Part shown: piece after piece, positions 47,476-57,647 of the stretch
How positions within the stretch are numbered: the stretch's first letter is position 1
Layout of the letters: every line of letters starts with the position of its first letter
Assembly: GCA_047777345.1 (NCBI GenBank)
Contig: JBKEEJ010000006.1
Coordinates: 62,001-126,000 of the forward strand
Direction: 5' to 3'
From: Anaerocolumna sp047777345
GTDB lineage: Bacteria; Bacillota; Clostridia; Lachnospirales; Lachnospiraceae
DNA: 64,000 bases
Translations under genes and position numbers: made by a program
The notes under the pieces: model-generated
What the model was told of the DNA's origin: nothing
Database searches by the model: none
What the model saw: only the letters and a program-made list of their open reading frames with translations

Positions 47476-49962
47476 CTACTCCGCTTCTTCCTGTTTTTTT
47501 AATTTCCTTCGATACAATGCCAATCTTACTTTTTTGCTTACCGGAATACCGACTGCCAAAATTGCTATCTGTATTAAAACAAAAACCCAGGTTTTCACAA
47601 TGGGTGCTTTGGCTTGAGGCACCACAGGCATATCAACGCCTGGCATTCCGGCGTTAGGATCAGAAATAAACTCTCCCTGAATTGTTCCTTCGAATTCTTT
47701 TGTTACGCTTACCTCGTCACCGTTACTGTCTTCAAAAGTTACGATTAAGGTACCTTTTGCCTGACCTTCTACGGTAGGGATTACTTCCATTTCAGCATAC
47801 TCCTGGGAACCGGCTTCCACATTGCCGATAAAGTACATATTACCGGTACTTAACGTATAATCTCCTTCTACCGTTGCATGCACATTGTTAAGAGGTGATT
47901 TGCCCATGTTGTAGAATTCAAAGGTTAACATGGTAGGCTGGTTAACAACCGGTGCGTCCCATGAACCAACCGTTATATTATCAACAACAGGCCTGGTATT
48001 TTCCACAGCTTGCAAATTAATGGTTTCCTTAACCGTTTCCCCTATCTGACCGGTAGTAGGATTGGGTTCTGCTCCTTCATATTCATAATCCATAGTAATT
48101 TCAAGGGGATAAGCTTTGGTGGTTGCATCGGACTTTACTCTTAATTCAAGGGTATTCTGAACAGTTTCACCGGCAGGTATCTGGGTAATATAGAAGGTAT
48201 TGCTTCCCTGGGTAACGGAAAATATATTTTCCGCCTGGGATACGGTTACCTTTATATTACGGGCAGCCACACTGGAATGGGTATTTTTAATATCAAAAAT
48301 AAATTTAAAAGTCTTACCGGCCCTTAATTCTTCCTGATCCGTCGTAAAATTACTGATAATTAACTTGGGCTTACTTGCGCCAATTCCGCTGTTTTGCACA
48401 TTCTGAATAAATAATGTTGCTGTATCCGACTGTACTTTTCCGTTGGCGTCTTTATAGTCATACTTAATGTTAAGGCTGTTGGTACCTTCTGCCACTGATT
48501 CCGATGCCATCAGGGAAATGGTAATTCTTTTCTTTTTTCCGCCTTTAATTTTATCTATATACTGATACGGTTCTGAACTAAGCGGGGTAAAACCCGCATT
48601 CTCACCACTGACCACAGATATTTTGACAGAGGTAATATCGGTTTTGCTTTTATTTTCCAGATCAAAGAAAACATCTACTCTGGCACCCGCATTGGGTTCT
48701 TCCGGGCTTTGTGTCACATTGGATACAACAATATTAGGTTTTCCTTCCGCGTCAACTCCTTCTGCCGGAACCACTTCCAGGTACAGGGTGGTGGTATTGG
48801 TAAGACCGGTTCCGGTTGAATCTTTATATGTAATGGTTATAGGAACTTCTTTTAATCCTACTGTGGCTGTCTGGGAGACGATAAGAGGAATTTTAACATC
48901 CGTTTTTTCATTTCGTTTTAAATTTTTCACCGGAATGGTTTTGGATGTGTATGCCGGAAGAAAACTGGTTACGTCCAATCCTCCTAAGGATACTTCGATA
49001 TCTTTTGCCACTGTTTTGCCTGCGTTTTGTAAGGTTGCCACCAGATTAAAACGGTCACCGGCCTTTAACTCACTGGCGTATTTGGTGCTTATGATTTCAA
49101 TGTCGGGTGCAACCGAATTATTTTCAATATTTACATAAATGTCAACGGTGTTTTCTTTTGATTCTCCTTCTTCATTTTTGTATTCCATTTTTACCGACAG
49201 TTTCTTGCTGCCTGCAGTGGCAGTAGATAAAATATTTACCGGCAAACTTACCCGGTAAGTATCTCCGGCAGGCAGTTTTCCCTTGGTGCCGATGGTCTGC
49301 TTTAATTTGGAATACTTGGGTGCAATTCCCGCAGCCTCATAACCGTCAATGCTGAAATAAGAATTGATTGCGGATGCTCCGCCTTCATTTTTAATGTCAA
49401 AAATGAGTTTTGCGGAACTTCCGATATAGGCATCTTCAAATTTAATATTATCGACTGTCAGCTGAGCCGGCTCTTTTTCCTGGTCAATTATCACATATAC
49501 AGGGGGAAGTTCTATAGAAAAAGGGTCCATGGAGCCGTCATCCAAATCAATTGCGATAAAATCCACTTTGATTTTTAATTTGTTTCTGGATATTTTGGCC
49601 GATTCCTTTACGTACAAATCGAATTCAATATAAGTGGTTTCCGTATGGGAAATACCTGGGGGAGGATTTTCCGCAGTATAACCGGGCATAGTATATCGTA
49701 TATTGGATACGGTAAATGGCATATTTTCCGTATCTACCGTAATTACAGGGTCAAATATAAAACCATTTATGGCCTTAACCGGAAGTTTCACATGAACAGT
49801 CTCCCCCGGAACCCCTTTAATATTATCAACAGAACCTACATAGTTAATGGCAGTTGCCTTACCCTCATAAGACTCTGCCCTTACCGTTTTAAAGCCTGAA
49901 AAACTGCTGAAAATAAAAATAACGGCTATGACTGCAGCAAAGATTTTTTTGCTCCTTTTCAT
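47476..49962 (-). CDS. Large surface protein with about five CARDB-like Ig domains
   Basis: An 828-residue exported protein: signal peptide (about 1-29), a first sheet-rich domain (about 35-160), five repeated domains of 105-130 residues (each opening like KPNIVVSNVT..P...AG and holding ....FDIKN.. strands, typical of CARDB/NEW3 or COG1361), then one C-terminal transmembrane helix (near 785-805) and a basic KKQEEAE tail. It is therefore anchored with its domains outside. Encoded between an ABC ATPase and a MacB-type permease, it is likely an extracytoplasmic part of that machine. GAGG stands ahead of the ATG. Confidence 0.85.
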   Translation of the reverse strand: MKRSKKIFAAVIAVIFIFSSFSGFKTVRAESYEGKATAINYVGSVDNIKGVPGETVHVKLPVKAINGFIFDPVITVDTENMPFTVSNIRYTMPGYTAENPPPGISHTETTYIEFDLYVKESAKISRNKLKIKVDFIAIDLDDGSMDPFSIELPPVYVIIDQEKEPAQLTVDNIKFEDAYIGSSAKLIFDIKNEGGASAINSYFSIDGYEAAGIAPKYSKLKQTIGTKGKLPAGDTYRVSLPVNILSTATAGSKKLSVKMEYKNEEGESKENTVDIYVNIENNSVAPDIEIISTKYASELKAGDRFNLVATLQNAGKTVAKDIEVSLGGLDVTSFLPAYTSKTIPVKNLKRNEKTDVKIPLIVSQTATVGLKEVPITITYKDSTGTGLTNTTTLYLEVVPAEGVDAEGKPNIVVSNVTQSPEEPNAGARVDVFFDLENKSKTDITSVKISVVSGENAGFTPLSSEPYQYIDKIKGGKKKRITISLMASESVAEGTNSLNIKYDYKDANGKVQSDTATLFIQNVQNSGIGASKPKLIISNFTTDQEELRAGKTFKFIFDIKNTHSSVAARNIKVTVSQAENIFSVTQGSNTFYITQIPAGETVQNTLELRVKSDATTKAYPLEITMDYEYEGAEPNPTTGQIGETVKETINLQAVENTRPVVDNITVGSWDAPVVNQPTMLTFEFYNMGKSPLNNVHATVEGDYTLSTGNMYFIGNVEAGSQEYAEMEVIPTVEGQAKGTLIVTFEDSNGDEVSVTKEFEGTIQGEFISDPNAGMPGVDMPVVPQAKAPIVKTWVFVLIQIAILAVGIPVSKKVRLALYRRKLKKQEEAE

Positions 49963-50092
49963 TATTCATACCTCTTCTTCCTCTTAAATTCTTATAACAC
50001 TTACTTAATCGTATTCTGAATTGCTTCAATTCTTTTTCCCGGCCTTTATCTTTTTGTCTTACTTAGGGCCAATTCGTTTTCTGCTATTTTAC

Positions 50093-50917
50093 TTAAGTCA
50101 GAACCTCTTGCTGCCTTTTTGTATTGTGCCTTTCGGTGACTTCGTTTTCCGTTTCATTGAAATAATCTTTCGTACCGTTGGTTTGCATTTCCTCTGATGT
50201 ATCCGCACTTTTATTGCCATTTCTTAACTCGATACTTTGAATTTTTCCGTCCAATATATGTATAATTCTGTCTGCAAAATCTGCCAGTCTTTTGTCATGG
50301 GTAACCATTACGATTGTCTGATTATTATCTTTTGCTATGGACTTAATCAGATTCATAACTTCCATAGCCGTTTTCGTATCCAGGTTTCCGGTAGGCTCAT
50401 CGGCAAATACAATTTCCGGTTTTGCCACAAATGCTCTGGCTATACCGACTCTTTGCTGCTGACCACCGCTCATTTCCTTGGGCTTATGGTTTAACCTGGA
50501 GCCTAACCCTACTTTTATCAGCATGTCCTTAGCCAGTTTTTTTCTGGTTTTTGCCTTTACCCGTTTAAAAACCAATGGAAATTCCACATTTTCCAAAGCT
50601 GTCATGGAACTCATCAGATTATATGACTGAAAAACAAAACCCAAATACTTTTGTCTGAACCTGGCCAGGCTATTTTCACTCATTTTATGTATCTTTTTGC
50701 CTTTAATAATAATTTGGCCACTGGTTACCTTTTCAATGCCGGCCATTAAGTTAAGCAAGGTTGACTTGCCGGAACCAGAAGTTCCCAGGAGGCAGCAAAA
50801 CTCGCCTTTTAATATTTCAAAACTGACGTCATCAACCGCATAAATCTTTTCGTTTCCCATCCGATATATTTTTTTTACATTCTTAACCTCAATTATTTTT
50901 TCAATCCGGTCATCCAC
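50093..50917 (-). CDS. ABC transporter ATP-binding protein (MacB/LolD type)
   Basis: About 274 residues. Walker A GTSGSGKST, Q-loop FQSYNLM, signature MSGGQQQRVGIARA, Walker B EIVFADEPTGNLD and the H-loop VTHD are intact. A 40-residue hydrophilic C-terminal tail is extra. The frame opens at an ATG at 50935, but GGAGG lies inside it, 10 bases before GTG at 50917, so the start is uncertain. First gene of the four-gene export operon; it pairs with the permease at 45861. Confidence 0.92.
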   Translation of the reverse strand: MDDRIEKIIEVKNVKKIYRMGNEKIYAVDDVSFEILKGEFCCLLGTSGSGKSTLLNLMAGIEKVTSGQIIIKGKKIHKMSENSLARFRQKYLGFVFQSYNLMSSMTALENVEFPLVFKRVKAKTRKKLAKDMLIKVGLGSRLNHKPKEMSGGQQQRVGIARAFVAKPEIVFADEPTGNLDTKTAMEVMNLIKSIAKDNNQTIVMVTHDKRLADFADRIIHILDGKIQSIELRNGNKSADTSEEMQTNGTKDYFNETENEVTERHNTKRQQEVLT

Positions 50918-51031
50918 CCTGGCACCACCTCCCATTTTCTCAATTACCTTGTCTATTCTATACTACTTTAAAATTATTAAAGAATGACTATATTATTTCT
51001 TACATTTTTATAACATTTCTGTTAATATGTG

Positions 51032-52246
51032 TCATTCCTTTGTACTTTCATTCCCAGCCGCAGCCTTTTCTCCATCTGCCTCTTTTAATTCCAGCCTGTG
51101 ATTAATATATCTTACGAATAAAACCTTAATAAGAGCTCCCACAGGAACCGCTAACAGCATTCCAAAAAGGCCACCGATGGCATTGCCGAAAATCAGGGAA
51201 ATAATAACCAGCACCGGGTGCATATGAATACTGTGGCTTAAAAGCTTAGGGGCTATTATATTACCGTCAATTGCCTGAACGATTAATAAGGCAATAACCG
51301 CAATAACTAACTCCTTGTACTGGCCGTTAATGATACAGGCAAGAACAGTTCCCACATAAGCCACCAAAGGGCCTACATAAGGGATAAGATTTCCAATACC
51401 GGCCAAAATTCCAATAATTACACCAAACTTAACACCAATTACAGACAAAGTAAAACTAATGACTACCATCATCACAAGGGCATCTGACAGCTGCCCTCTA
51501 ATATAACCGGAAAAAACCGTGTCAGCCTCTTTTAGGAATCCTGCGATTCGCCTGTTCCACTTTTTGCTGATTAAGGCTTTGCTTACTTTTTTTAAATACT
51601 CCAGAATCATTTTCCCGTCTATCATAAAATAAACGCCAATAATAAAGGAAAAAATAAAAGTTGTTATATAAGAAGATATGTTAGTAAGGGAAGTTACAAA
51701 GGATGCCCCCATGGTTTTTAAATAATTTAAAATATAAGTGGCAACATCTTTTACATACTGGGACATTTCGCTGGACTGAATATCCAGCTTATCTAACTGG
51801 GCCATAACAGAATCACGGAAATCCGTAAATGATTTCATCAGCGAATTGGCCAGCACAATAATATCATCATAATTAGCCAGTCTTAACTGGTTGGTCACAC
51901 TGAACACAAGTAAGGATATTATGGCAATGATAACGGCAAAAAATAACAAAAGTGTAATAAACACAGCCAGGGAACGGGTTGATTTTAACTGTTTCTTGCG
52001 TATTTTAACTTTTTTTAATTTTTCTTCAAAAAAATCATTGACGGGATCAAACAGATAGGCAAATACAAAACCAATGAGAATAGGCTTTGTTACTTTCACT
52101 AACCAGGCTAAACCATCCACTATTTTTTTCATTATTATGGGGGCATTGTTTGCAAGCAGGCTTAAACAATAGATTATAATGCAGGTTACAATCACATAAG
52201 CCGAAATTAAAGTATACTTTTTATTTAGTTTATCATTCCACTTCAT
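51032..52246 (-). CDS. AI-2E family membrane transporter (first copy)
   Basis: A 404-residue polytopic protein of the AI-2E/PerM (UPF0118) family: paired N-terminal helices, a long extracytoplasmic segment around 115-185, then five helices with GVIIGILAGIGNLIPYVGPL and the C-terminal IGGLFGMLLAVPVGA block. Functions in the family vary (autoinducer export, Na+/H+ exchange, unknown). GGAG precedes the ATG. Same strand as, and 156 bases after, the transglutaminase gene. Confidence 0.88.
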   Translation of the reverse strand: MKWNDKLNKKYTLISAYVIVTCIIIYCLSLLANNAPIIMKKIVDGLAWLVKVTKPILIGFVFAYLFDPVNDFFEEKLKKVKIRKKQLKSTRSLAVFITLLLFFAVIIAIISLLVFSVTNQLRLANYDDIIVLANSLMKSFTDFRDSVMAQLDKLDIQSSEMSQYVKDVATYILNYLKTMGASFVTSLTNISSYITTFIFSFIIGVYFMIDGKMILEYLKKVSKALISKKWNRRIAGFLKEADTVFSGYIRGQLSDALVMMVVISFTLSVIGVKFGVIIGILAGIGNLIPYVGPLVAYVGTVLACIINGQYKELVIAVIALLIVQAIDGNIIAPKLLSHSIHMHPVLVIISLIFGNAIGGLFGMLLAVPVGALIKVLFVRYINHRLELKEADGEKAAAGNESTKE

Positions 52247-52402
52247 AACAAAACTCCAGTCCTCGTATGCATCACGCCTTTTTAAACTTACAAAAGTCCT
52301 CCATTATGCCGTGATACCTGTAAATACGAATAATTTTAAATCATTATAGCATATAAATTTGGGTGTGAACATAAGAATTGGGGCTAAAAAAGCTAATAAG
52401 CT

Positions 52403-55163
52403 TTAGTAAAAGACTTTTATAAATCTTAAAATGAAACGCTTAAAAAAGGATTGGTCCGTGTAAATTAAGGCAATTATTTCTTTATAAAATTGCTCCGCTT
52501 TTTCCGCCTCATCCTTTGTTATACTATACGGATGAAACCTGGCTTTTAAAACAATATCCATAAATTTCACATAACTGTCAGGCTTAAGGGCATTCCATTG
52601 TTTTTCGACTTCTTTGGCGGCTTCTTTGTATGTTAAATCTTCCTTAGTCTTTATATTATAGTAAGTGAGAATACGCTGAATTTCTCTGTAACGCTGCAAA
52701 ACCTTTTGGTTATAATCCATTCTCTTCCAGGCTTTATTCCGTTTGGACAAAATGATAAATGCCCTGCATACTGTGAGCAGAAAAACACTTGAAAGGATAA
52801 CCAATATCCATAGTATAACAAAGCCTGTCTTAATAATATAAGTATAAACGGAGCCTTTCGGTTCTGCGTATCCTGCCTTGGAATCTTCTTTCCCTTTCTC
52901 TTTCTTATCCGTCCTGATACTATCTTTTTCATCTTTCTCGGTTAACGGCTCCTTTTTATCCTTTTCCTGTTTTTCTTTGTCTTGAGGAGCCTGAGTAGGG
53001 GTAACATCCGGTAAGGACTGATCTGTTTGTCCCGTCTGATTCCCTTCCTCATAAATATCCCCAATTGTCCCGGCAGATCCGCCAAATCCGGGAGTAACCT
53101 CTACCGGAGCCCAACCGAAACCGTCCACATATATTTCAACCCAGGCATGGGCATTGGCATCTGTTATATTCACAGATTTTACCGTAATCTGAACTTTCTT
53201 CTTTCTTCCGCCCATCTCTTCAAATATAATCTGGGAACCCGCTTCTTCTCCTTTTGCAATATCGCTTTGCCTTACCACATACCCTTCCACGTATCTTGCA
53301 GGAATACCCATAGTCCGAAAAATCATTGTTGCCGCCGATGCAAAGTGGGAACAATACCCGGTTTTATTTTCATACAGAAAATATTCTATAAAATCTTTGT
53401 CTTTCGGAAGGGTGCCCGGTGACAGTGAATAGACTGCAGTCTGGTTTAGTTTTTCCCTTACCATACTAGTCAGCACAGAAAGGGCACCGGAGCCCCAGAT
53501 TTCTTTTAGTTCACCGTATCTGGTATTTCCGTAATCTTTTATGACCTGCTCCAATCCTTTTTCCGGCAAACGTGTGTAAACATCATACACGAATTTCCTA
53601 TATGTTTTCTCGTAAATCCTGTATTTTTCCAGAGCTTCTAAATTGTCCGTTAAACTGTCGTATTCTTCCTTCGTATAGTTGGAAGGATACCCTAAACCAT
53701 ATAACAGCAAATCATGTTCCCGGTTTTCATCAAATTCCAGCACATCGCTTAAACAGTTATAGAATTTTAAATGATAGGAATTCTGCCTTTTTGCCGGCAA
53801 AACATATTCGGGAGTATCTGTATCCTTTACCATATCCGCTTCGTATTCCGTATAATAAGGGGTATAAATGTAATCTCGGTCTGCTCTTTTCATTTCCACC
53901 GTCATATCGTTTGCCATAAATTCTAAAGTCTTGTAAGAATAAGTGGAATTAACAGACAAATTTTTTATAAGCGTCAAATAATAACTGGTCATATTTGCAA
54001 TGGTAAAGTCAGAATTATCCCATGCCTTTGCGATTTTTTTATAGGCATCCAGATCTTGACAGCTAAGTCCATCCCAGTAATTTCCTTTGTATTGGCTGCC
54101 CACAAAGCCTTTTAAGTAAATATCTTTTCCCGTATCCGGTACCTGAACTTTTAAGGCTGTCCTGTAGTTAAAATTTACTTCTCCTATTCTTCCCAGCTTA
54201 CCTCTGCTTAAAACCGCCTGTGGCAGTAAGCCCTTTAAAAAAATTCACTCCGTCAATCCGTATGGATGTCATATTGTGTATGGTATCTTCCAGACTAAAT
54301 TCCATCATTTCCTTTTGTATTTTTCTTCTGGTATCCTCCAGTTTTAATTTCTTGTCATACAGGTCCGGCGTAACCATAAAGCCAGAAAACAGAAGTAATA
54401 TCAGAAAAAGTACCGCCAAATGGCCGCCTGTTTTTAATCCCACCACATACCTGAAATTTTGCTCCAGAAAACGAACTTCATTTTTCCCCCTTTTCCCTTT
54501 TAAGGGAATACCTATATGCCTTCTGGTCCTTGTGGTACCCATGCCAAGCAAAGCCATAACACAGACCGAATAGGTACAAAAAGGCAAAAAGGAAGGAATC
54601 TTACCTACCGTAAAGGGAAGGGCCACAATAGGCAGCGTAATAATTCCAAACAGAAAGCGCAAAGAATTCTTTAAGATAATGCTGCAAAGCACAAGACTTA
54701 ACAGTATGGCTACAAATATAAAAAATATGGTAATAACCGCAGCTTGGTTATAGTCATCCACCAGAAATTTTAGAATACTGGTACCATAATAAAGGTTATA
54801 ACCGGTGATATAGATATTTTCCAGATTCCAGAATCCGTTTTTTATTTCATCCAGAAATATATATCCGGCCACAAAATAAAGCAGGCAAAATATGAGCAAG
54901 CTGTATTTGAAAACGGAAGGAAACAGGTAAAGAATATAAAAATAAGTAACAGAAATCAGTATGGCAACAATAACCCCGGTTTCATAAACAGGAACATTAA
55001 GGCCACTGATAAAGGACAGCAAGGTTCCATATACACCGGCAGCAATCAGTAAAAATTGTAAAATTTTTAATTTCGGTGATATCAATATTTTATTTGCCAG
55101 GGTAATACGCATTTTCCTGGTAAATTCAATATCATTGGCTGTTTCTCCCGTATTTTTAATCAT
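52403..55163 (-). pseudogene. TgpA-like membrane transglutaminase, frameshifted
   Basis: Two frames make one protein of about 919 residues. Frame 1 (55163-54198) gives about eight transmembrane helices and ends GLTATGGFKQR-stop. In the other frame the sequence continues GGLSRGKLGRIGEVNFNYR and runs to 52403, passing the usual YLKGFVGSQYKGNYW block. One extra base in the A4/T4 run at 54210-54213 explains the break. The distal part has the transglutaminase triad: Cys in TGYCSHFA, His in NAHAWVE and an acidic residue in VEVTPGF. Then come a linker, one helix and a cytosolic tail. Such proteins form an operon with moxR and DUF58. Substrate unknown. Confidence 0.85.
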
Positions 55164-55178
55164 AGAAAACCCCTCTCT

Positions 55179-56390
55179 TTACTGGTCTCCCAGCGTTTCT
55201 ATGGATTCTTTTATTTTTCTGATATCAATCTCATACAGGGGAATCTTTTGATCCTGTAACAGATTTTTCAGATTCTCATTTACAGGGCGAATACTGATAT
55301 CATTGACATAGAACAGATAAATCCATGTCCCCTTCTGGTATTCCCCCCAACCTAAAATATCTTCTTCCCGTAAATCCGACGCAATAAAAATCAAGTGGGT
55401 AAATTTTCGGTTCTCACAGAGCTTATCAAAGCGATGGAAAGTTAACGGCTTTTCTTCTTCGAACTTTGCGCTTAGTATCGCTTCGGCGGCAGCTAAACTG
55501 TCTTTCTGCCTTTTTATCTCCATTTGCCGTATGGCGGCTTCCTCTTCATCATACCACATTATTTTATGTGTATGGTTTTCCGCCAATAAATGTACTGACA
55601 CAGAAAGCAGGCAGTCCAGTATTCCATCCACAATTGGGAGGCGAAACCCATCCTTTTTTCCACAATTTAATTCTACCAATACACCGATAAACTCATTTAT
55701 GGGATTACTAAACTCTTTTACCATTAATTCTTTCTTTTTATAACTTAACTTCCAGTGTATCCGGTTGGGCTTATCCCCTTCCCGGTACTCTCTTATATCA
55801 AAAACTTCCGACGGATCATCCCCCGGTTTAATTGGCGAGTAAATATCATTATCTGCCGGAACTGTCATATTTTCTTTAATCAGCTTCCCCCTTATCTCAT
55901 AGATCTTAGGCATTACCAGCACCCGGACAGACTGTTTGATTTTCTTATTTATCTTCCAGAGATGAAGGTAATCAAACAATCTTATATTGTTTACCTGAAA
56001 CAGCAAATTTCCACAATAATGGGAGGTTAATTGGCAGGAAACTGTCTGGGAACTTGTCTGATCCAGTACCACCTGAATATTTTCATTTTTTACCTCACCG
56101 GAAAATTCATTGTAATACGTAATAAAAAGATCCATGCGGGATATGGGAAAAACGGATGTGTTTTTTATATATATGGGCAGATTTAAGTATTCTTCTTTTT
56201 CCACCACCAAAGGCGCGGTATCCAGATTAATCTTTATTTTGCGGGAGGTATAAAAGATAATCCCAAGGAGTGCAAAAGGCAAAAGGGCTGCAGCAAGATA
56301 AATAATGCCGATAAAGTAAACGTTATACAAGATAGCATAAATTCCGCCAATTATTAAAAACAATAAGTATTTTATCTTATTTTTTAGCAT
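55179..56390 (-). CDS. DUF58 domain protein of the MoxR-transglutaminase operon
   Basis: A 403-residue protein with two N-terminal transmembrane helices (about 7-48), a sheet-rich cytosolic/exoplasmic segment, and the DUF58 signature near residues 195-225: DIREYREGDKPNRIHWKLS, then KKKELMVKEF. The von Willebrand-like C-terminal half follows. GGAGG stands 8 bases before the ATG. It lies between moxR and the transglutaminase gene, a conserved triplet thought to act as a chaperone-like assembly module with a surface protease or cross-linker. The exact role is unknown. Confidence 0.88.
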   Translation of the reverse strand: MLKNKIKYLLFLIIGGIYAILYNVYFIGIIYLAAALLPFALLGIIFYTSRKIKINLDTAPLVVEKEEYLNLPIYIKNTSVFPISRMDLFITYYNEFSGEVKNENIQVVLDQTSSQTVSCQLTSHYCGNLLFQVNNIRLFDYLHLWKINKKIKQSVRVLVMPKIYEIRGKLIKENMTVPADNDIYSPIKPGDDPSEVFDIREYREGDKPNRIHWKLSYKKKELMVKEFSNPINEFIGVLVELNCGKKDGFRLPIVDGILDCLLSVSVHLLAENHTHKIMWYDEEEAAIRQMEIKRQKDSLAAAEAILSAKFEEEKPLTFHRFDKLCENRKFTHLIFIASDLREEDILGWGEYQKGTWIYLFYVNDISIRPVNENLKNLLQDQKIPLYEIDIRKIKESIETLGDQ

Positions 56391-56408
56391 ATGGCTTGCC
56401 TCCCCGCC

Positions 56409-57351
56409 TTAAGTAATCTTTGGAGCACGCACCTGCTGCAAAATCATGTCCATAATCTGAGCCATAGTTAAATCATTTAGTCTTGCTTTTGGCTTTAATA
56501 TCATACGATGGGAAGCAACATCCCGAAAAACCATCTTTACATCGTCCGGAATTACGTAATCCCGGTTAAATATAAACGCATTGGCTTTTGCCATATTCGT
56601 TAAAGCGATGGTACCTCTGGGACTTAATCCCAGTTCAATCAGAGGATGTTTTTCTTGTTTGAATTACAATATTTACTATATATTCGTATATACTGTCATG
56701 AATATAGACCTGGTCCACCATTTCCTGCATTCTTTTTATATCTGCCTGATTAACCACCGTATTTACAAGGGAAAGAGGATTTGTTTGATGCCTTCCTTTT
56801 AACATGTTAATTTCGCTGCGGATATCCGGATACCCCATAGTAAGCTTTATCATAAAACGATCCAGCTGGGACTCAGGCAACATCTGAGTTCCTATGGAAC
56901 CGATGGGATTCTGGGTGGCAATTACCGTAAATGGTTTTGGCACTTCCATAGTAACCCCGTCTACTGTAACAGTCCCTTCTTCCATAACTTCCAGAAGTGC
57001 GGATTGTGTCTTGGGAGAAGTACGGTTAATTTCATCCGCCAGAAACAAATTGCACATAACAGGTCCCGGTTTAAAGATATAACCGTCGCCATGGGTATTT
57101 AACAAATGATATCCCACCACATCCGTAGGCAAAACATCCGGTGTAAACTGAAGCCTGTTGTGACTTAAATCCATTGCTTTTGAAAATGCCAGAGCCAAAG
57201 ATGTTTTTCCCACACCTGGTATATCTTCAATCAAAATATGGCCTTTTGCCAATATTGCGGTTAAAACTTTGCATATAACATTCTTTTTTCCTGCAATAAC
57301 TTTACTTACTTCATTAATAATCTGGCTGGTATATTCCATATACTCTGTCAT
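56409..57351 (-). pseudogene. MoxR-type AAA+ ATPase, frameshifted
   Basis: Two frames encode one MoxR ATPase of about 313 residues. Frame 1 (57351-56635) has Walker A EDIPGVGKT, Walker B NLFLADEINR and sensor 1 TVIATQNP, and breaks at QTRKTSSD-stop. The other frame continues HPLIELGLSPRGTIALTNMA, the expected sensor 2 region, to the stop at 56409. One extra base in the A5/T5 run at 56649-56653 accounts for it. MoxR proteins use ATP to help fold or activate VWA/DUF58 and transglutaminase partners encoded next door. AAGGGG precedes the ATG. Confidence 0.87.
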
Positions 57352-57444
57352 TTTTCTTTTCCCCTTTATTTTCCTGTATATTTATACCATAATAACTAAC
57401 TATAACTTAAGTTGTAAATAATTTCAAGATAATCTGTTATAAAC

Positions 57445-57476
57445 AAAAAAGCCCGCATTTATCCCACCTGGCTTTT
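57445..57476 (-). terminator. Second terminator after the AI-2E gene
   Basis: On the minus strand AAAAGCC / GGCTTTT (57470-57476 with 57447-57453) with T6. Together with the repeat at 57492-57584 it separates the AI-2E gene from moxR. Confidence 0.65.
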
Positions 57477-57491
57477 ATCAAACAAAAATTC

Positions 57492-57584
57492 AAAAAAAGT
57501 GGGACTGCCGCATAACTTTTGATACTATAACAGGAATGTAAAAATACTATCCCGCAACAATATCCGTCGTTACGCAGCAGTCCC
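57492..57584 (-). terminator. Dispersed inverted repeat, copy 5; terminator of the AI-2E gene
   Basis: Arms GGGACTGCCGCATAAC (57501-57516) and GTTACGCAGCAGTCCC (57569-57584), 14 of 16 paired, with internal ACAGGAATG (57530-57538). On the minus strand T7 follows (57498-57492). Confidence 0.75.
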
Positions 57585-57647
57585 ATAGGGATAAAATAAA
57601 GTATGCCAATTTAAGCAAATTGGAATAACAGCTTTAAACCAAATTTT

